IMG/VR virus record: IMGVR_UViG_3300042924_008060
Location: 1 to 64,000 of that record
Source of the DNA: a virus
Strand: one strand, 5' to 3'
Length of the DNA stretch: 64,000 nt
Each line of letters begins with the position of its first letter. Positions within the stretch are counted from its first letter, which is position 1. The notes below the pieces were generated by a model, which was not told the DNA's origin, made no database searches, and was given only the letters and a program-made list of their open reading frames with translations. Below are positions 16,481 to 26,572 of this stretch, in pieces. The position numbers and the translations under genes are program-made.

Positions 16481-19400
16481 GGCGAAGATAGCTCCGTAAT
16501 GATGATGGATGATGAAAAGCCGAACAAGTTGGAAATTGAAAAGCAACTCTCAGGAATGCTTGGCGCAAAAATATCGCTCATGGAAATGGACGACGAAAAT
16601 CTGACATTTGCTCGTCGTGTGGCTGACGGTTCAGTTAAGAGATTCAAGTGTGGCTGGAGTCGAACGGGTGGTCGAATGATGTTCGGCCCGCCAGAAGAAA
16701 TAGTGATGCAGAGACCGTCCGCACCACAAACAGCACCAATGATGGTTCCGCCAAATGAGCCAAGAAGAATGGTCCGCCCACAGCAGATGCCATCAATGCC
16801 AATAGCTGTCAAGCCAGGCATGGAGGGTGTTGTTGTTGTTCCGCTCCCTGCAGTTCAGTACGAAGAGGGCAATAACAAGCCAATAGATAAGAACAACCTC
16901 GATAAAGAGGAAGCGGACCTGCGTGACGCTTTGCTAAAAATTGTAAAACGCCACGGCAAGTTCAACGAAGACAAAGATGGTGTGTGGGCTGGATATAAAC
17001 CGGCTTCAGAAAATCCCATCGCATCAATCGGGGTCAAGTGTGCAAATTGCGTGTTCTTCCAAAATGATGGGTCATGCAAGATTGTTGATATGGACATCGA
17101 ACCAGAAGGCAAATGTCGTTTTGCAGTAATTCCAAAAGGCGTTGTCAATGTCGATGGAATTGCTAAAAAGGAATACGAAATTGAAGAAGACGCAAATTTC
17201 GATGAAGCTATTGAAGACCTAGAAGTTAAGTACCCTGGCGAGTTTGTCATGGCCATGCTTCGCGGAGCGGTAGGTAAGAGAAAAAAGAAGCGTAGCAAAT
17301 TTAAATCACTTTCTGAATTTGGCAAAGATGACAACTCATTCGATGAGCAATACTGCATTCCGCTTCACCCAAATGACGCGTTCCGTGTCAAGCAAGAAAT
17401 TGACCCAATTCTCGATTACTACATGGTTGATGCAGAAGTGGATATTGATGGAATCGTTCTCAAATCCGGGGTTAGTTTAGATTTTATTGAAGCAGTCGAT
17501 AACGCTCTGGAAAACATAAAAAAAAAATTTCTAGATAGCTCTGAGTTTGAGTCAAAAGCGATTGGCCGAAGACTAGGAAGCTACGTTGGCAGCAGACTCA
17601 TTGATAGACCATCAATCGGTGGCCGTCGAGACAGAAGAAATCGCCGTGGCGACATTGACATGCCAACCGGCGGAACACCAGGAAATCGACGACCAACGGG
17701 GAGCGACTTCGACCCCGACAACGATGGCTGGGTAGATGAAGGAACAACACGACCCCGCTTCGTCGGCGTGCAAGATGCAAAACCGGCAACACCGTCAAAA
17801 CCCTTCTCTTCTGGAGCTGAGAAACGCTCACGATTTAATACTTCACGTCACGGTCTTGGAAAAGAAACCGAGAGTAAGTTTGGTGTCGCACCAGATGAAC
17901 AGGCAAGACGAGAAGCATTTGACAAGACTGCACAGGAATGGGTTGATAAGGGCTTCGGCTGGGAGGAAGTGCCTCGCTACCAAACAGACAATACACGTTC
18001 CGCAGAGTTCTTAAGAGGGCGCGAGCTTGGGTACAACCAAGCAAGAAGAGCATGGCAAGGCGACGACAAGAAGCGCCCAGCAAAATTCAACGAAAAAGCA
18101 AAGAGCGGACAGGCGTATCAAGAGTGGTATTACGATTTTGTTCGCACACTAGGCACATACCTCGATGCAACAAATAAGTATTTTGCCGGAAAAGACAAAA
18201 AGGACAAGAATAAAAATTATGTTGGCGAAGACGGCGAGAGCCAGTTTCTTAAAGGACTTGATAGTGCGCTACGCAGCGAAGTCTATGAGCGTCGCCCGTC
18301 AACTGGAACATGGGACCCAAACGATAAAGAGACTCTTGCTCGCTGGATGAACTCATATGGGTTCGACGGTGCAAGCCCAAACAAGCCAGATAGAAAACTC
18401 TCATCCGGAAGACTTCCTGCGCTCGATGACGATTTCGACCCAGATAATCCCTACGGCGACGACAACCTTCCATTCGATGAGAGCGGAACTGATACATACG
18501 ACAGAATTATTAGAGATTTCCTCGGCGAAGAAATGCCACGTCCAAAACGAGGGAAAATCGCTCCACCAGAAAAGAACCCAGAAGACTATACAGACCAGGA
18601 TATTTACGAAGAGCGCATGAATGGCGTATCCATTGAGGATATGGCCAAAAAACTTGGTGTAACAAGAACGGAGGTGCGCCAGGCAGAACAAAGATACATG
18701 TCCGAGATTCGAAGAGGCAGTGCATCGCGTGCTGCCGAGAGCGCGCCAAGACTTTCTAGTGGATTTGAGAATTTCCTAAAAAAGCCAGAAAACAAGCGCA
18801 CTCGTCGTGAAAAGCAAGACTACTTAGGACCACTCTGGGAATACAGGGATGGCCAGACACTGTCATCTGGAAAAGATGAAAATCAAGAAGCAGATGCAGC
18901 TCGTATTAAAGACATGTACCAGCAAATGGGTGAAGCAATTATTGCTGCGCTTGATGAGATATTAAAGGACCCAAGCAAAGCTGGCCAGTGGCAAGTGCCT
19001 TGGCGCTCGCCAGAGTTGTACGGTCGAAATCCAACAAGAAGAAATCGTATTTATCAAGGCATGAATCAATTGATTCTTTCCCAGGTCGCATCAAAGCGCA
19101 AATACAAAACAAATCGTTGGGCTGGACGTTCGCAGTGGCGTGAGTTGAATAAGAAAGCAAAACCAAAACCAGGAGAAATTGGTGTCAATATCCTCGTTCC
19201 GTTTGACATAAAAAATGATGACGGAATTCGTACTGGTGAAAAGGGTTTCAAAATTGAAACAGTATTCAACGCCGACCAAATGGACGGACTGCCAGCATGG
19301 GTCTACGAAGTCAAAGAAACAGAAAAACTTGATGCGGCACAACGACTTGAAGACATTGAAAATGTAATCAAAGAAATTGGTCCTAGATACAGGGAACAGG

Positions 19401-22400
19401 GAGTCAGTGCATTCTACGACCCAAACGATGACACGATAAATGTTCCTCCATTTGAGAACTTTATTGAACCAATTGCTTTCTATGGAACAGTTCTGCATGA
19501 AATTATTCACTGGACAGCCCATCCATCGCGACTAAAGAGAGACCTAAGCGGCAGAATGAAGGGCACCCCAGAACAGAGAAAGAAATACGCATTTGAAGAA
19601 CTCATCGCAGAAATCGGTGCTTCATTTGCGATGGGATTCCTCGGTGTAGAGCCTCAAATACGCGAGGACCATATTCAGTACCTAGCGTTCTGGCGCAAAG
19701 CACTGCAGGACGACCCAAGCTCAATCCGTCGTGCAATTGAAGGCGGACAGCAGGCTGTTGACTACATTATGAATAAGTCAGCAACGCTGCGCAAGCGCGC
19801 TGGTGTTCCAGACAGCGAACGCAAGGGTAAAGAAGACTACACAATTGAAGCGCCAATCGTTGGTCGAATCACTATCCCAATTCCAAAGAAAAAGCCAGTT
19901 GTCGGCACACCAACACCAGAAAACAAAGTACGTCAACGCGTGCGTGTTCGTGGACAAGGTCCATCTGCAGTAAAAACTATCCTTGAGGACTACGAGAATA
20001 ATCGTCTTTCAAGCGGCATAACCGGATTCGTTATCAAGGACGAAGAAGGCAACACGTATAACCAAATTAACAAGCGTCTTTCTTCTGGCCGCGGACCAAT
20101 TGTTGGCGCCAAGGACCCTAAGCGCAAGATTGAGCGAACTGAGGGTTCGTTCATGGAAATGTTTGGAATGAAGTTTGAGCCGACTGATGAACAAAAAGAC
20201 GTTATGGACACAGTTGCACACTTCACAAAAACTGGTGAAGGTGGATTGGTTGCTGTTCGCGCAGGAGCCGGAGCAGGTAAAACCACCACACTTGAACAAT
20301 CTGTTATTCGTATGGCCAAGGAATCTCCGGAGTCACAGTTTTATTACATAACATTCAATAAGAAAAATGCTTCAGAAGCAGCACGTAGAATGCCTGACAA
20401 CACAGGAAGCTCTTCGATTAACCAATTGGCATACTGGTCCCTATTGCTCGAAGACAGGCCAGGAATTTCTCCAGAGTTCAAAGAGAAACTAAAAAAGATA
20501 GGCATTGGCGCCGGCAACGAGTACTACTCATCAGCAAACCCTAAATCAACAAGACAAACGTCTGCAGAGGGATATGGTGGAAAAACTGTCGATACAACAG
20601 GATTGAAAAAAGCTGGATTCAGAACTTTGGGATACGTTTCGTTTGAAACAACAAGCGGTGGTCGCGACGTAGCGAGACACTACGATTTCGGCACGAAATA
20701 CCCAGACGGACTCACCCACGAAGGGGTGGAGCTGACTGCTGACGATTATGGTCTTGTTCTCATCAACGCCCTTACTCGTTATTCACAGAGTGATGATGAT
20801 GTGCTTAGTGAAAAACATTTCAAGCTTCGTCCACACGAAATTGAAAGAAATAAGCAACTTGCCGAGTCTGGCGACCCAATCGACCCTGCCGAAACAGCAT
20901 TCGACCAGATACCACAAGAGTGGGTTGACCTAGCACTCAAAATGTGGTCTGACACGCTCGACCCGAAGAGCAATGTACTGCCCAATTACGACCAGCAAGT
21001 AAAGATTTGGGCTATGCAAAAACCAAATCTGCGTACAGACGCTGGAATGGTTGGTCACGGCACAAGAAAAGTGAAAGATGCAAGAGCACAGGACAAAAAA
21101 CTTGACCCAGGCTCAATAGTCCAAGTTGATGGTGTGGATTATGTCTACACAGGTGGTGGAGCACGCGCCGGATTGCGTCGCCGATATGCAACGGAAGATA
21201 AGCCCATTTCGACTTTCTTCTTTGACGAAGCTCAGGACGTAAACCCAGTTCTCCAAAAGGTGATTGAAGACAATATTGCGAATAATAATCTTGCAATAGT
21301 CATGGTCGGTGACCCACGGCAATCAATTTATGGATTCCGTGGTTCATCTGACTCATTCGCTCGACTCAATCCAGATTTCAACTTAACGTTGACTGACTCA
21401 TTCAGATACGGAAAGACAGTTGCGTTCCTTGGAAACTTGATGCTTGGTCGTGGAAACATGACCGACAGGCAGGGTGGGATTGATGAGGTTTCTGCGGACT
21501 ACAAGTTGTTTGGCCGACTTCAGGATGTGGTTTCTCATGACTTCAATCTTGGAACACTCACCGGAAATGATTTGCGTAAGAAACTTGATTCAATACAAAA
21601 GAAATACGGAATTTCTGGTCCAGACGGACAGTCACTGGCAGATATGCCAGAAAAAGAGAGAAATGAGCTACTGGACAAGGCTCGTGGTTACATCGTTCCA
21701 GAATCGGAAGGAATCCTCTACCGTCAGATACCAACAAGCGCAGATGGTACGTGGGCATATATTTCTTATTCAAACAAAAACACCCTTACAGCTGCCTTGG
21801 AATTCATCGGAGCGCATCCAGACAAAATCGTTGGATTGCCTGCCGAAAAATACAGAGACATGGTTGAATTCCTACGCCACTATCAGTTTGTCCTCCGTCC
21901 TGTTGGGACACGACCACGCGAATCAAAGATTATTGGCAATGCGTGGACAATGGAGGAAATCAGAAAACGCGCAGGTCAAAAATCATCCTATGGTCAACTG
22001 GGTTCAATGCTCAAGCTTTTGCAGGTTCGAGACGCAGAAGGAAATCAACTTTCCCCACTTGACTGGCTAAACAGATTGCTAGGTCGAAGGGACCCACAAA
22101 CTGGCGAGGTCTTAACTAGAGCAAGAATACGAGAAATAGAAGAACCACTCGATGTTGACCCATTCAAGAATATAGATGGAAGTTCTTCGACGGTTTCTGG
22201 TGAGGAACTAATTGCTCTCGGAAAACAAAAAGCAGGTAAAGGCGGCGGTGGAGCTAAGGGTGCGTACAAGATGAATCGTGATAAGCGATTTAACATCATC
22301 CCGAACCCAACCGGCCAGACACCAAGCAGAGAAGTTTTCTGGAAACTGGATACCGAAAGTCTTGGTGCAGATGGGAAATGGGAGAATGGAGTAATTATTT

Positions 22401-24799
22401 CCGGTGAAGGAATAATTGATGTCTACCAGTTCAGGGACGCAGCAGGAAAAATTCAGTACACAGGTGACAAGAACGGCGAAAAGCCTATGATGCGACGCCG
22501 GATTGAGAAAATGATTAAAGACCTCAATCTGGAAGGAAAAGTCACAATAGAAAAGCAGTACGTACCACGTAAGGCTGGCTCATCGAATGCACCAGCATAT
22601 GACGCTGTAAGAATAAAGGGAGATAATCCAGAAGAGACTGGATTGCTCCTCAGCCTTGTTGGAAGAATGATAACTGACTCAGCAAACGAGCCAGAAGTTG
22701 ATGCATCGTTCTTAACAACACACGCAGCCAAAGGTTTGGAATTCGACAACGTGGTTGCCGGAGACGATTTCTTCCAGCCAAAGTTTGAAGACGATGGTTC
22801 GATACTTCCAGGGAATGACATAAGTCGTGAAATGGAAAACCTTATTTACGTCATGATGACTCGCGCAAAAAAGCGCATTCAGTTGTCTGAGGCAACGTCA
22901 TGGATTATCGACCCAAAGAAAAATCCAAAGGGTTTTGAATATATTGAAAAGTTCCTAACCGAGGAGCAGCAGGCTCCTTCTGGATTTTGGAACCCATTTG
23001 GAGATGGTGAGCAAGTATTCCCTGATGGCGCAAGAGAGATACTTTCAAGCGGTCGCGTAAATAGCGTACCTGAAACAGCAGTTCCAGGAACTGGGACCAA
23101 CAGGTCGGCAAGACGAGCAAGACTTCGTGGCGGAGATGTTGAGCGACAGGCCACTACAGAAACATCAGCACCAGAAACGCCAGTAGTCCAAGCGCCAGAA
23201 CGGACAGCAGCAGTTGGTGGGCCACGTTCAGTAAACAGTTCAAATCGCGCTGACAGAAAAGCACGAAGAATGAGTAGCGGGTCCACTTATGCGGACAATA
23301 TCAATGCTACAAATCTTGCTGCAATTAGAGGCTCAAAGACTGGAGAGTCATTCGCGTTTGCCAGAAGATTCTGGGATGGTTTTAGAAAACGCGGAATAAC
23401 GCTAGATACGTCAAGTAAGTCCGGAACAGTAAAAGAGCGCAGACGACAGATAAATGAGGGCCTGGATAAGGCTGCCGCCGCAATGAAGCGTCGACCACAA
23501 GTAACTATCGGTCGCGTATCTGGGAATGAAAATCTTTCGAATCCAGATGCAGATACATGGATGCTTCCAGTAAAGAGCCTGAAGGAATCAATCAGAATTC
23601 CAACAGAGTTTGATGTTGTCAGAAATCCAGACAACACAATTGCTGATGTAAAGTGGACCAAGTCGGAACCAATTTCCAACACCGACCTTTCAAGATTGCT
23701 AAATTTATCGCCAGAGGATGCAAAGAGGATTTCTGATGATGATTCTGGAATATCCCACAATGCCGTCAGATTCCTCGTTGCAGAACTCGGCAATAGACCT
23801 GAATTTGGTGGATGGAGATTGTTCTCGCCAGTAACTTCAGACGAGCCGGGCGTGGAGAAGATGTCGTCAGCTCAACGTTTTGCCGAAAATCTCGGTAGAG
23901 CCAATATGCGCGACAGATTCATCATTGAAACATTTGGGAAAGACGCATATCCGTTCTGGGCCGACAGGGAAGAAAATCAAATCATTTCTTCAGATGAATA
24001 CTCCACTCTTGGAGAAGTCGACCCAGTGGCAAAATTTAGGGCAACTGGAAGATTTACGCCAAACCCAGAAGACGCTGATGGCGAAGCTTCTGCCGAGGCT
24101 GACCTTATTTACGAGGGAATGCCAGACTTTGTTCCAGAAGCACCAGCACCGACGGTCAATGAAACAAACCCAGCTGGCGCAAAGACATCAAGAAGAGATT
24201 TCAAGTTGGATAATCTCATCGAAAATCTTGGTCTTGACAGAGACGAATGGATGGCTCAGCTAAGAGAAAGAATGAAGCGGTCATTCGGGATGGATGATGT
24301 CGGTTTGACCAATCCGAAAGACAGGAAGTCATGGGAAAGTGACGGAGTGCCAGTTGCAGCAATCCAGGAGATGATTCGGACAGGGATGATTGAGAATGCG
24401 GAAAGCGTTTGGCCAGAAAATGGTCAAAAGCTTGACGGTGAACTTCGCGCAAGCAAGGCAAATGTTGCCGAGGCGATGGTTGAGTTCATATCAAACACCC
24501 AGAAGGGTTCTGGTGGAAACACCAAGAGAAATAAGGAATACATCCTTGGTACGAGCAATCTTTCCGTTCTTCTAAACAATGCAGCAAAAACACGCGGCAA
24601 GACTTTCAGCAAGATTAAGGGTGATGAGCCAAGATACTCATCCAACGAGCTTCAAGATGTGGTCAATCGTTTCAATGAAATATTTGGCACAAGCCACACA
24701 ATTGAGGACATTTTCAGTAAAGAGCAATTAGAAAACGCACGTAAGAGACTTCAAGAAGAAGGTCGAACCATGTTCGGCAAATCAGGAACAAAAGAATAG
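15935..24799 (+). CDS. Giant polyvalent protein 1: prohead protease, ArdC/zincin, SF1 helicase
   Basis: A 2,954-residue protein in one uninterrupted frame. Residues 1-180 are an HK97-type prohead protease: H69 in VWGHNW, S133 in EWSIGY and E156/E159 in YELELYEVSP are the likely catalytic residues. A four-Cys module (CANC...C...C) is near 368-395. A shared module around 545-610 ends in an EF-hand-like FDPDNDGWVDE. Later come an HTH segment (about 897-920), an ArdC-like domain with zincin HEIIH (1188-1192), and a UvrD-type helicase with Walker A AGAGKT (1445-1450) and DEAQD (1764-1768). The motif LSSG occurs at residues 822, 940, 976, 1358, 1382 and 2370, and MSSG at 2446, each between domains. 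I infer self-processing into at least eight products. The start lacks a good ribosome site. Confidence 0.9.
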   Translation: MTTDHFEYKSTSLGSASQKAGSVNLDEMQGIVECFVAGIGNKDSVGDICASGAFTKSLQRRKPRVVWGHNWNDPIGKVLEIYEVPPSDPRLPLKMKIAGIGGLFAKVQFNLQSEKGREAFTMVAFFGEEQEWSIGYKTLRAQYDQKSQANVIYELELYEVSPVLHGANQLTGTISVKTDDPYGEDSSVMMMDDEKPNKLEIEKQLSGMLGAKISLMEMDDENLTFARRVADGSVKRFKCGWSRTGGRMMFGPPEEIVMQRPSAPQTAPMMVPPNEPRRMVRPQQMPSMPIAVKPGMEGVVVVPLPAVQYEEGNNKPIDKNNLDKEEADLRDALLKIVKRHGKFNEDKDGVWAGYKPASENPIASIGVKCANCVFFQNDGSCKIVDMDIEPEGKCRFAVIPKGVVNVDGIAKKEYEIEEDANFDEAIEDLEVKYPGEFVMAMLRGAVGKRKKKRSKFKSLSEFGKDDNSFDEQYCIPLHPNDAFRVKQEIDPILDYYMVDAEVDIDGIVLKSGVSLDFIEAVDNALENIKKKFLDSSEFESKAIGRRLGSYVGSRLIDRPSIGGRRDRRNRRGDIDMPTGGTPGNRRPTGSDFDPDNDGWVDEGTTRPRFVGVQDAKPATPSKPFSSGAEKRSRFNTSRHGLGKETESKFGVAPDEQARREAFDKTAQEWVDKGFGWEEVPRYQTDNTRSAEFLRGRELGYNQARRAWQGDDKKRPAKFNEKAKSGQAYQEWYYDFVRTLGTYLDATNKYFAGKDKKDKNKNYVGEDGESQFLKGLDSALRSEVYERRPSTGTWDPNDKETLARWMNSYGFDGASPNKPDRKLSSGRLPALDDDFDPDNPYGDDNLPFDESGTDTYDRIIRDFLGEEMPRPKRGKIAPPEKNPEDYTDQDIYEERMNGVSIEDMAKKLGVTRTEVRQAEQRYMSEIRRGSASRAAESAPRLSSGFENFLKKPENKRTRREKQDYLGPLWEYRDGQTLSSGKDENQEADAARIKDMYQQMGEAIIAALDEILKDPSKAGQWQVPWRSPELYGRNPTRRNRIYQGMNQLILSQVASKRKYKTNRWAGRSQWRELNKKAKPKPGEIGVNILVPFDIKNDDGIRTGEKGFKIETVFNADQMDGLPAWVYEVKETEKLDAAQRLEDIENVIKEIGPRYREQGVSAFYDPNDDTINVPPFENFIEPIAFYGTVLHEIIHWTAHPSRLKRDLSGRMKGTPEQRKKYAFEELIAEIGASFAMGFLGVEPQIREDHIQYLAFWRKALQDDPSSIRRAIEGGQQAVDYIMNKSATLRKRAGVPDSERKGKEDYTIEAPIVGRITIPIPKKKPVVGTPTPENKVRQRVRVRGQGPSAVKTILEDYENNRLSSGITGFVIKDEEGNTYNQINKRLSSGRGPIVGAKDPKRKIERTEGSFMEMFGMKFEPTDEQKDVMDTVAHFTKTGEGGLVAVRAGAGAGKTTTLEQSVIRMAKESPESQFYYITFNKKNASEAARRMPDNTGSSSINQLAYWSLLLEDRPGISPEFKEKLKKIGIGAGNEYYSSANPKSTRQTSAEGYGGKTVDTTGLKKAGFRTLGYVSFETTSGGRDVARHYDFGTKYPDGLTHEGVELTADDYGLVLINALTRYSQSDDDVLSEKHFKLRPHEIERNKQLAESGDPIDPAETAFDQIPQEWVDLALKMWSDTLDPKSNVLPNYDQQVKIWAMQKPNLRTDAGMVGHGTRKVKDARAQDKKLDPGSIVQVDGVDYVYTGGGARAGLRRRYATEDKPISTFFFDEAQDVNPVLQKVIEDNIANNNLAIVMVGDPRQSIYGFRGSSDSFARLNPDFNLTLTDSFRYGKTVAFLGNLMLGRGNMTDRQGGIDEVSADYKLFGRLQDVVSHDFNLGTLTGNDLRKKLDSIQKKYGISGPDGQSLADMPEKERNELLDKARGYIVPESEGILYRQIPTSADGTWAYISYSNKNTLTAALEFIGAHPDKIVGLPAEKYRDMVEFLRHYQFVLRPVGTRPRESKIIGNAWTMEEIRKRAGQKSSYGQLGSMLKLLQVRDAEGNQLSPLDWLNRLLGRRDPQTGEVLTRARIREIEEPLDVDPFKNIDGSSSTVSGEELIALGKQKAGKGGGGAKGAYKMNRDKRFNIIPNPTGQTPSREVFWKLDTESLGADGKWENGVIISGEGIIDVYQFRDAAGKIQYTGDKNGEKPMMRRRIEKMIKDLNLEGKVTIEKQYVPRKAGSSNAPAYDAVRIKGDNPEETGLLLSLVGRMITDSANEPEVDASFLTTHAAKGLEFDNVVAGDDFFQPKFEDDGSILPGNDISREMENLIYVMMTRAKKRIQLSEATSWIIDPKKNPKGFEYIEKFLTEEQQAPSGFWNPFGDGEQVFPDGAREILSSGRVNSVPETAVPGTGTNRSARRARLRGGDVERQATTETSAPETPVVQAPERTAAVGGPRSVNSSNRADRKARRMSSGSTYADNINATNLAAIRGSKTGESFAFARRFWDGFRKRGITLDTSSKSGTVKERRRQINEGLDKAAAAMKRRPQVTIGRVSGNENLSNPDADTWMLPVKSLKESIRIPTEFDVVRNPDNTIADVKWTKSEPISNTDLSRLLNLSPEDAKRISDDDSGISHNAVRFLVAELGNRPEFGGWRLFSPVTSDEPGVEKMSSAQRFAENLGRANMRDRFIIETFGKDAYPFWADREENQIISSDEYSTLGEVDPVAKFRATGRFTPNPEDADGEASAEADLIYEGMPDFVPEAPAPTVNETNPAGAKTSRRDFKLDNLIENLGLDRDEWMAQLRERMKRSFGMDDVGLTNPKDRKSWESDGVPVAAIQEMIRTGMIENAESVWPENGQKLDGELRASKANVAEAMVEFISNTQKGSGGNTKRNKEYILGTSNLSVLLNNAAKTRGKTFSKIKGDEPRYSSNELQDVVNRFNEIFGTSHTIEDIFSKEQLENARKRLQEEGRTMFGKSGTKE
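18410..18763 (+). other. Predicted fragment with HTH (giant 1, residues 826-943)
   Basis: A 118-residue stretch bounded by KLSSG and RLSSG. Its middle, VSIEDMAKKLGVTRTEVRQAE, reads as a sigma-region-4-like helix-turn-helix, so the released piece could bind DNA or RNA polymerase. The next stretch (944-979) is only 36 residues and looks like a linker or waste peptide. Confidence 0.5.
18872..20017 (+). other. ArdC-like antirestriction and zincin domain (giant 1, 980-1361)
   Basis: Bounded by LSSG motifs. The N-terminal part resembles ArdC (PWRSPELYGRNPTRRNRIYQG, then WRELNKKAKPKPGEIG). It is followed by a metallopeptidase-like part with VLHEIIHWTAHPSRL and FEELIAEIGASFAMGFLG, the usual ArdC plus MPTase arrangement. 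ArdC proteins bind ssDNA and protect incoming DNA from restriction. Delivery with the genome would make sense; that is inference. Confidence 0.75.
20090..23053 (+). other. UvrD/Rep-type SF1 helicase (giant 1, 1386-2373)
   Basis: A 988-residue stretch bounded by RLSSG and ILSSG. It carries SF1 helicase motifs in order: AGAGAGKTTTLEQ (motif I), FYYITFNKKNA (Ia), FFFDEAQDVNP (II), IVMVGDPRQSIYGFRG (III), LTTHAAKGLEFDNVV (V) and NLIYVMMTRAKKRI (VI). It would unwind DNA with ATP. The insertions make it larger than UvrD (about 720 residues). Confidence 0.88.
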
Positions 24800-24873
24800 G
24801 AATATTGCAGTAGTAAATAAATTTGCAGAAATTAGTTAATGTTGCTAATTCACGCTGCTGCGACATGATACGT

Positions 24874-24879
24874 TATAAT
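24874..24879 (+). promoter_or_regulatory. Possible -10 box
   Basis: A perfect TATAAT lies about 60 bases upstream of the next gene in a 142-base gap. No convincing -35 at the right distance was found. The gap holds no gene. Confidence 0.35.
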
Positions 24880-24941
24880 TTAGAGCACAATTTAATGGTT
24901 AATGTCCAGACCGGTCATTTTCCTGCACAAACAGGAGTTCT

Positions 24942-26555
24942 ATGAGCTACGACGAGAAGGTGAATGTCAGTATCGACAGCGACGGAGACGTGCTGAAGTG
25001 CGCGAAAGGACTTGCTTCTGGCGAGTGCGGATTTGTCAAGGGCGCAAAAATTTGCGCCAAATGCGGCGCGGTACCAGTTGAAATGAAGATGGTTCCAGTT
25101 TCGGGATTGGATGGGAAAAGCGTCATGTCGGAAGATATGACAGAAGACATGATGCCAGAAATGTCAGAGGACATGGTTTCTCGCAACAAGAAGAAAAAGA
25201 AGAAACCATCCATGAAAGAAATGTACGCAGAAATGGATGACGAGGAAATGGCCGAAGACGAAGAAGAGTCAATGGCCAAAAAGCGCATGGTTCCAGAGAT
25301 GCAAGAAGATGTCGAACCAGAAATGGACGACATGGACGAAGAAGATGACGAAAACCTCGACACTGACGCAGACGAGGAAGAGATGGATTCTGAATCCGAA
25401 AAAATGTACGGAATGGGTCCAAAGGGACGCCGTAAGTTCAAGGCTGAAGACATGGATATGTCAGAAGACGAAATGGACGAAGACGAAGAAGACGAAGAAG
25501 ACATGGACATGGAAGAAGAAGACATGGACATGGAAGAAGAAGCCGAAGAGGGCGCAGAAGACGAAGAAGAAATGGACGAAGACGAAGAAGAAGATACTGA
25601 GGAAAAGTCTTTTGATGCCGGTAATGAATACTGGGATGCCCTCCGTGAAACACGTATTAAGTCGATGGGCATAAAGCCATCGGACATTGGTGCGTCAGGT
25701 TACGTCTGCTCCCTAGAGCGCAAGGCTTATGCTGGCTCTGCCCCAGTATGCGATGACTGCCCAGGTGGATGCATTGCGGAAAAAGGAATGCCAGGAATCC
25801 TTCATGTTGAAGGACTTGCTGAACAGATGTTCAATGGTCGCGTTATCGACTCTGGCTATTCTGCAGATGCGGACATGTTTGTGGTTGATGTGCAAACAAA
25901 GAGTGGAGATGTCAAGGAAATATTCATTGACGGAACAACTGCTGAAGTTATGGGTTTCCACAAACTTGACGTAAATGAATTTGAGCAAAAATCAGAGGCG
26001 TCTGAGTACAAGTTGATTGACTTCACTGAAGCTGCAGAAATCGCAGTAAAATCATTCGATGGACATGTCGTGGCTGTTGAGCCAGACGTATTCGAAGGAT
26101 TTGATTCGTACGCAGTTGAAATCGAAGGATTCGACGGAAAGTCATACGATGTTTTCGTTGCCCTCGATGGAGAGGTTCTCGGATACGACAGATACGAGCA
26201 AGATGAAGCTGAAGCAATTGAAGCAGAAGCAGCAGAGCTTGCCTTGAAGCGTGCTTTCAACGAAGAACGACGAATGGACCTTGCAAAAGAAGGCATGGCT
26301 CTTCCGGACGGTTCATACCCAATTGTTACCGAAGCTGATTTGCGCAATGCAATTCAGGCATTTGGTCGCGCCAAGGATAAAGAAGCAGCGAAGAAGCACA
26401 TCATGAAGCGGGCGCGGGCTCTGAAGCTCGAAAGCTTGATTCCAGCAAACTGGATTGCTGGTGCTTCAGAAAAGAATGAGGTGCCAAATGATGCAAACTT
26501 CCTCGCCTCACTGGTTGAGTTTCAGCTGCTCGAAGAGCAAATCGACAATCTCTAA
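24942..26555 (+). CDS. Acidic scaffold-like protein with Cys motifs and PepSY-like repeats
   Basis: A 537-residue protein. The N-terminus has a four-Cys knuckle (CAKGLASGEC...CAKC). Residues about 60-225 are extremely Asp/Glu/Met-rich with near-repeats of DMDMEEED. Then comes a Cys segment (VCDDCPGGC) and two PepSY-like units (MFVVDVQTKSGDVKEIFIDG and YAVEIEGFDGKSYDVFVALDG). The C-terminus has DLRNAIQAFGRAKDKEAAKKH, a segment recurrent in actinophage head genes. Lying between protease and capsid genes, it may be the scaffold or a packaged protein. AGGAG is well placed before ATG. Confidence 0.7.
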   Translation: MSYDEKVNVSIDSDGDVLKCAKGLASGECGFVKGAKICAKCGAVPVEMKMVPVSGLDGKSVMSEDMTEDMMPEMSEDMVSRNKKKKKKPSMKEMYAEMDDEEMAEDEEESMAKKRMVPEMQEDVEPEMDDMDEEDDENLDTDADEEEMDSESEKMYGMGPKGRRKFKAEDMDMSEDEMDEDEEDEEDMDMEEEDMDMEEEAEEGAEDEEEMDEDEEEDTEEKSFDAGNEYWDALRETRIKSMGIKPSDIGASGYVCSLERKAYAGSAPVCDDCPGGCIAEKGMPGILHVEGLAEQMFNGRVIDSGYSADADMFVVDVQTKSGDVKEIFIDGTTAEVMGFHKLDVNEFEQKSEASEYKLIDFTEAAEIAVKSFDGHVVAVEPDVFEGFDSYAVEIEGFDGKSYDVFVALDGEVLGYDRYEQDEAEAIEAEAAELALKRAFNEERRMDLAKEGMALPDGSYPIVTEADLRNAIQAFGRAKDKEAAKKHIMKRARALKLESLIPANWIAGASEKNEVPNDANFLASLVEFQLLEEQIDNL

Positions 26556-26572
26556 CAAAAAGGCAACCCGCA

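Noticed and set aside
24947-25687. Ser-rich minus-strand frame opposite the acidic protein
   Set aside because: The poly-Ser arises from reading GAA/GAC/GAT repeats backwards.
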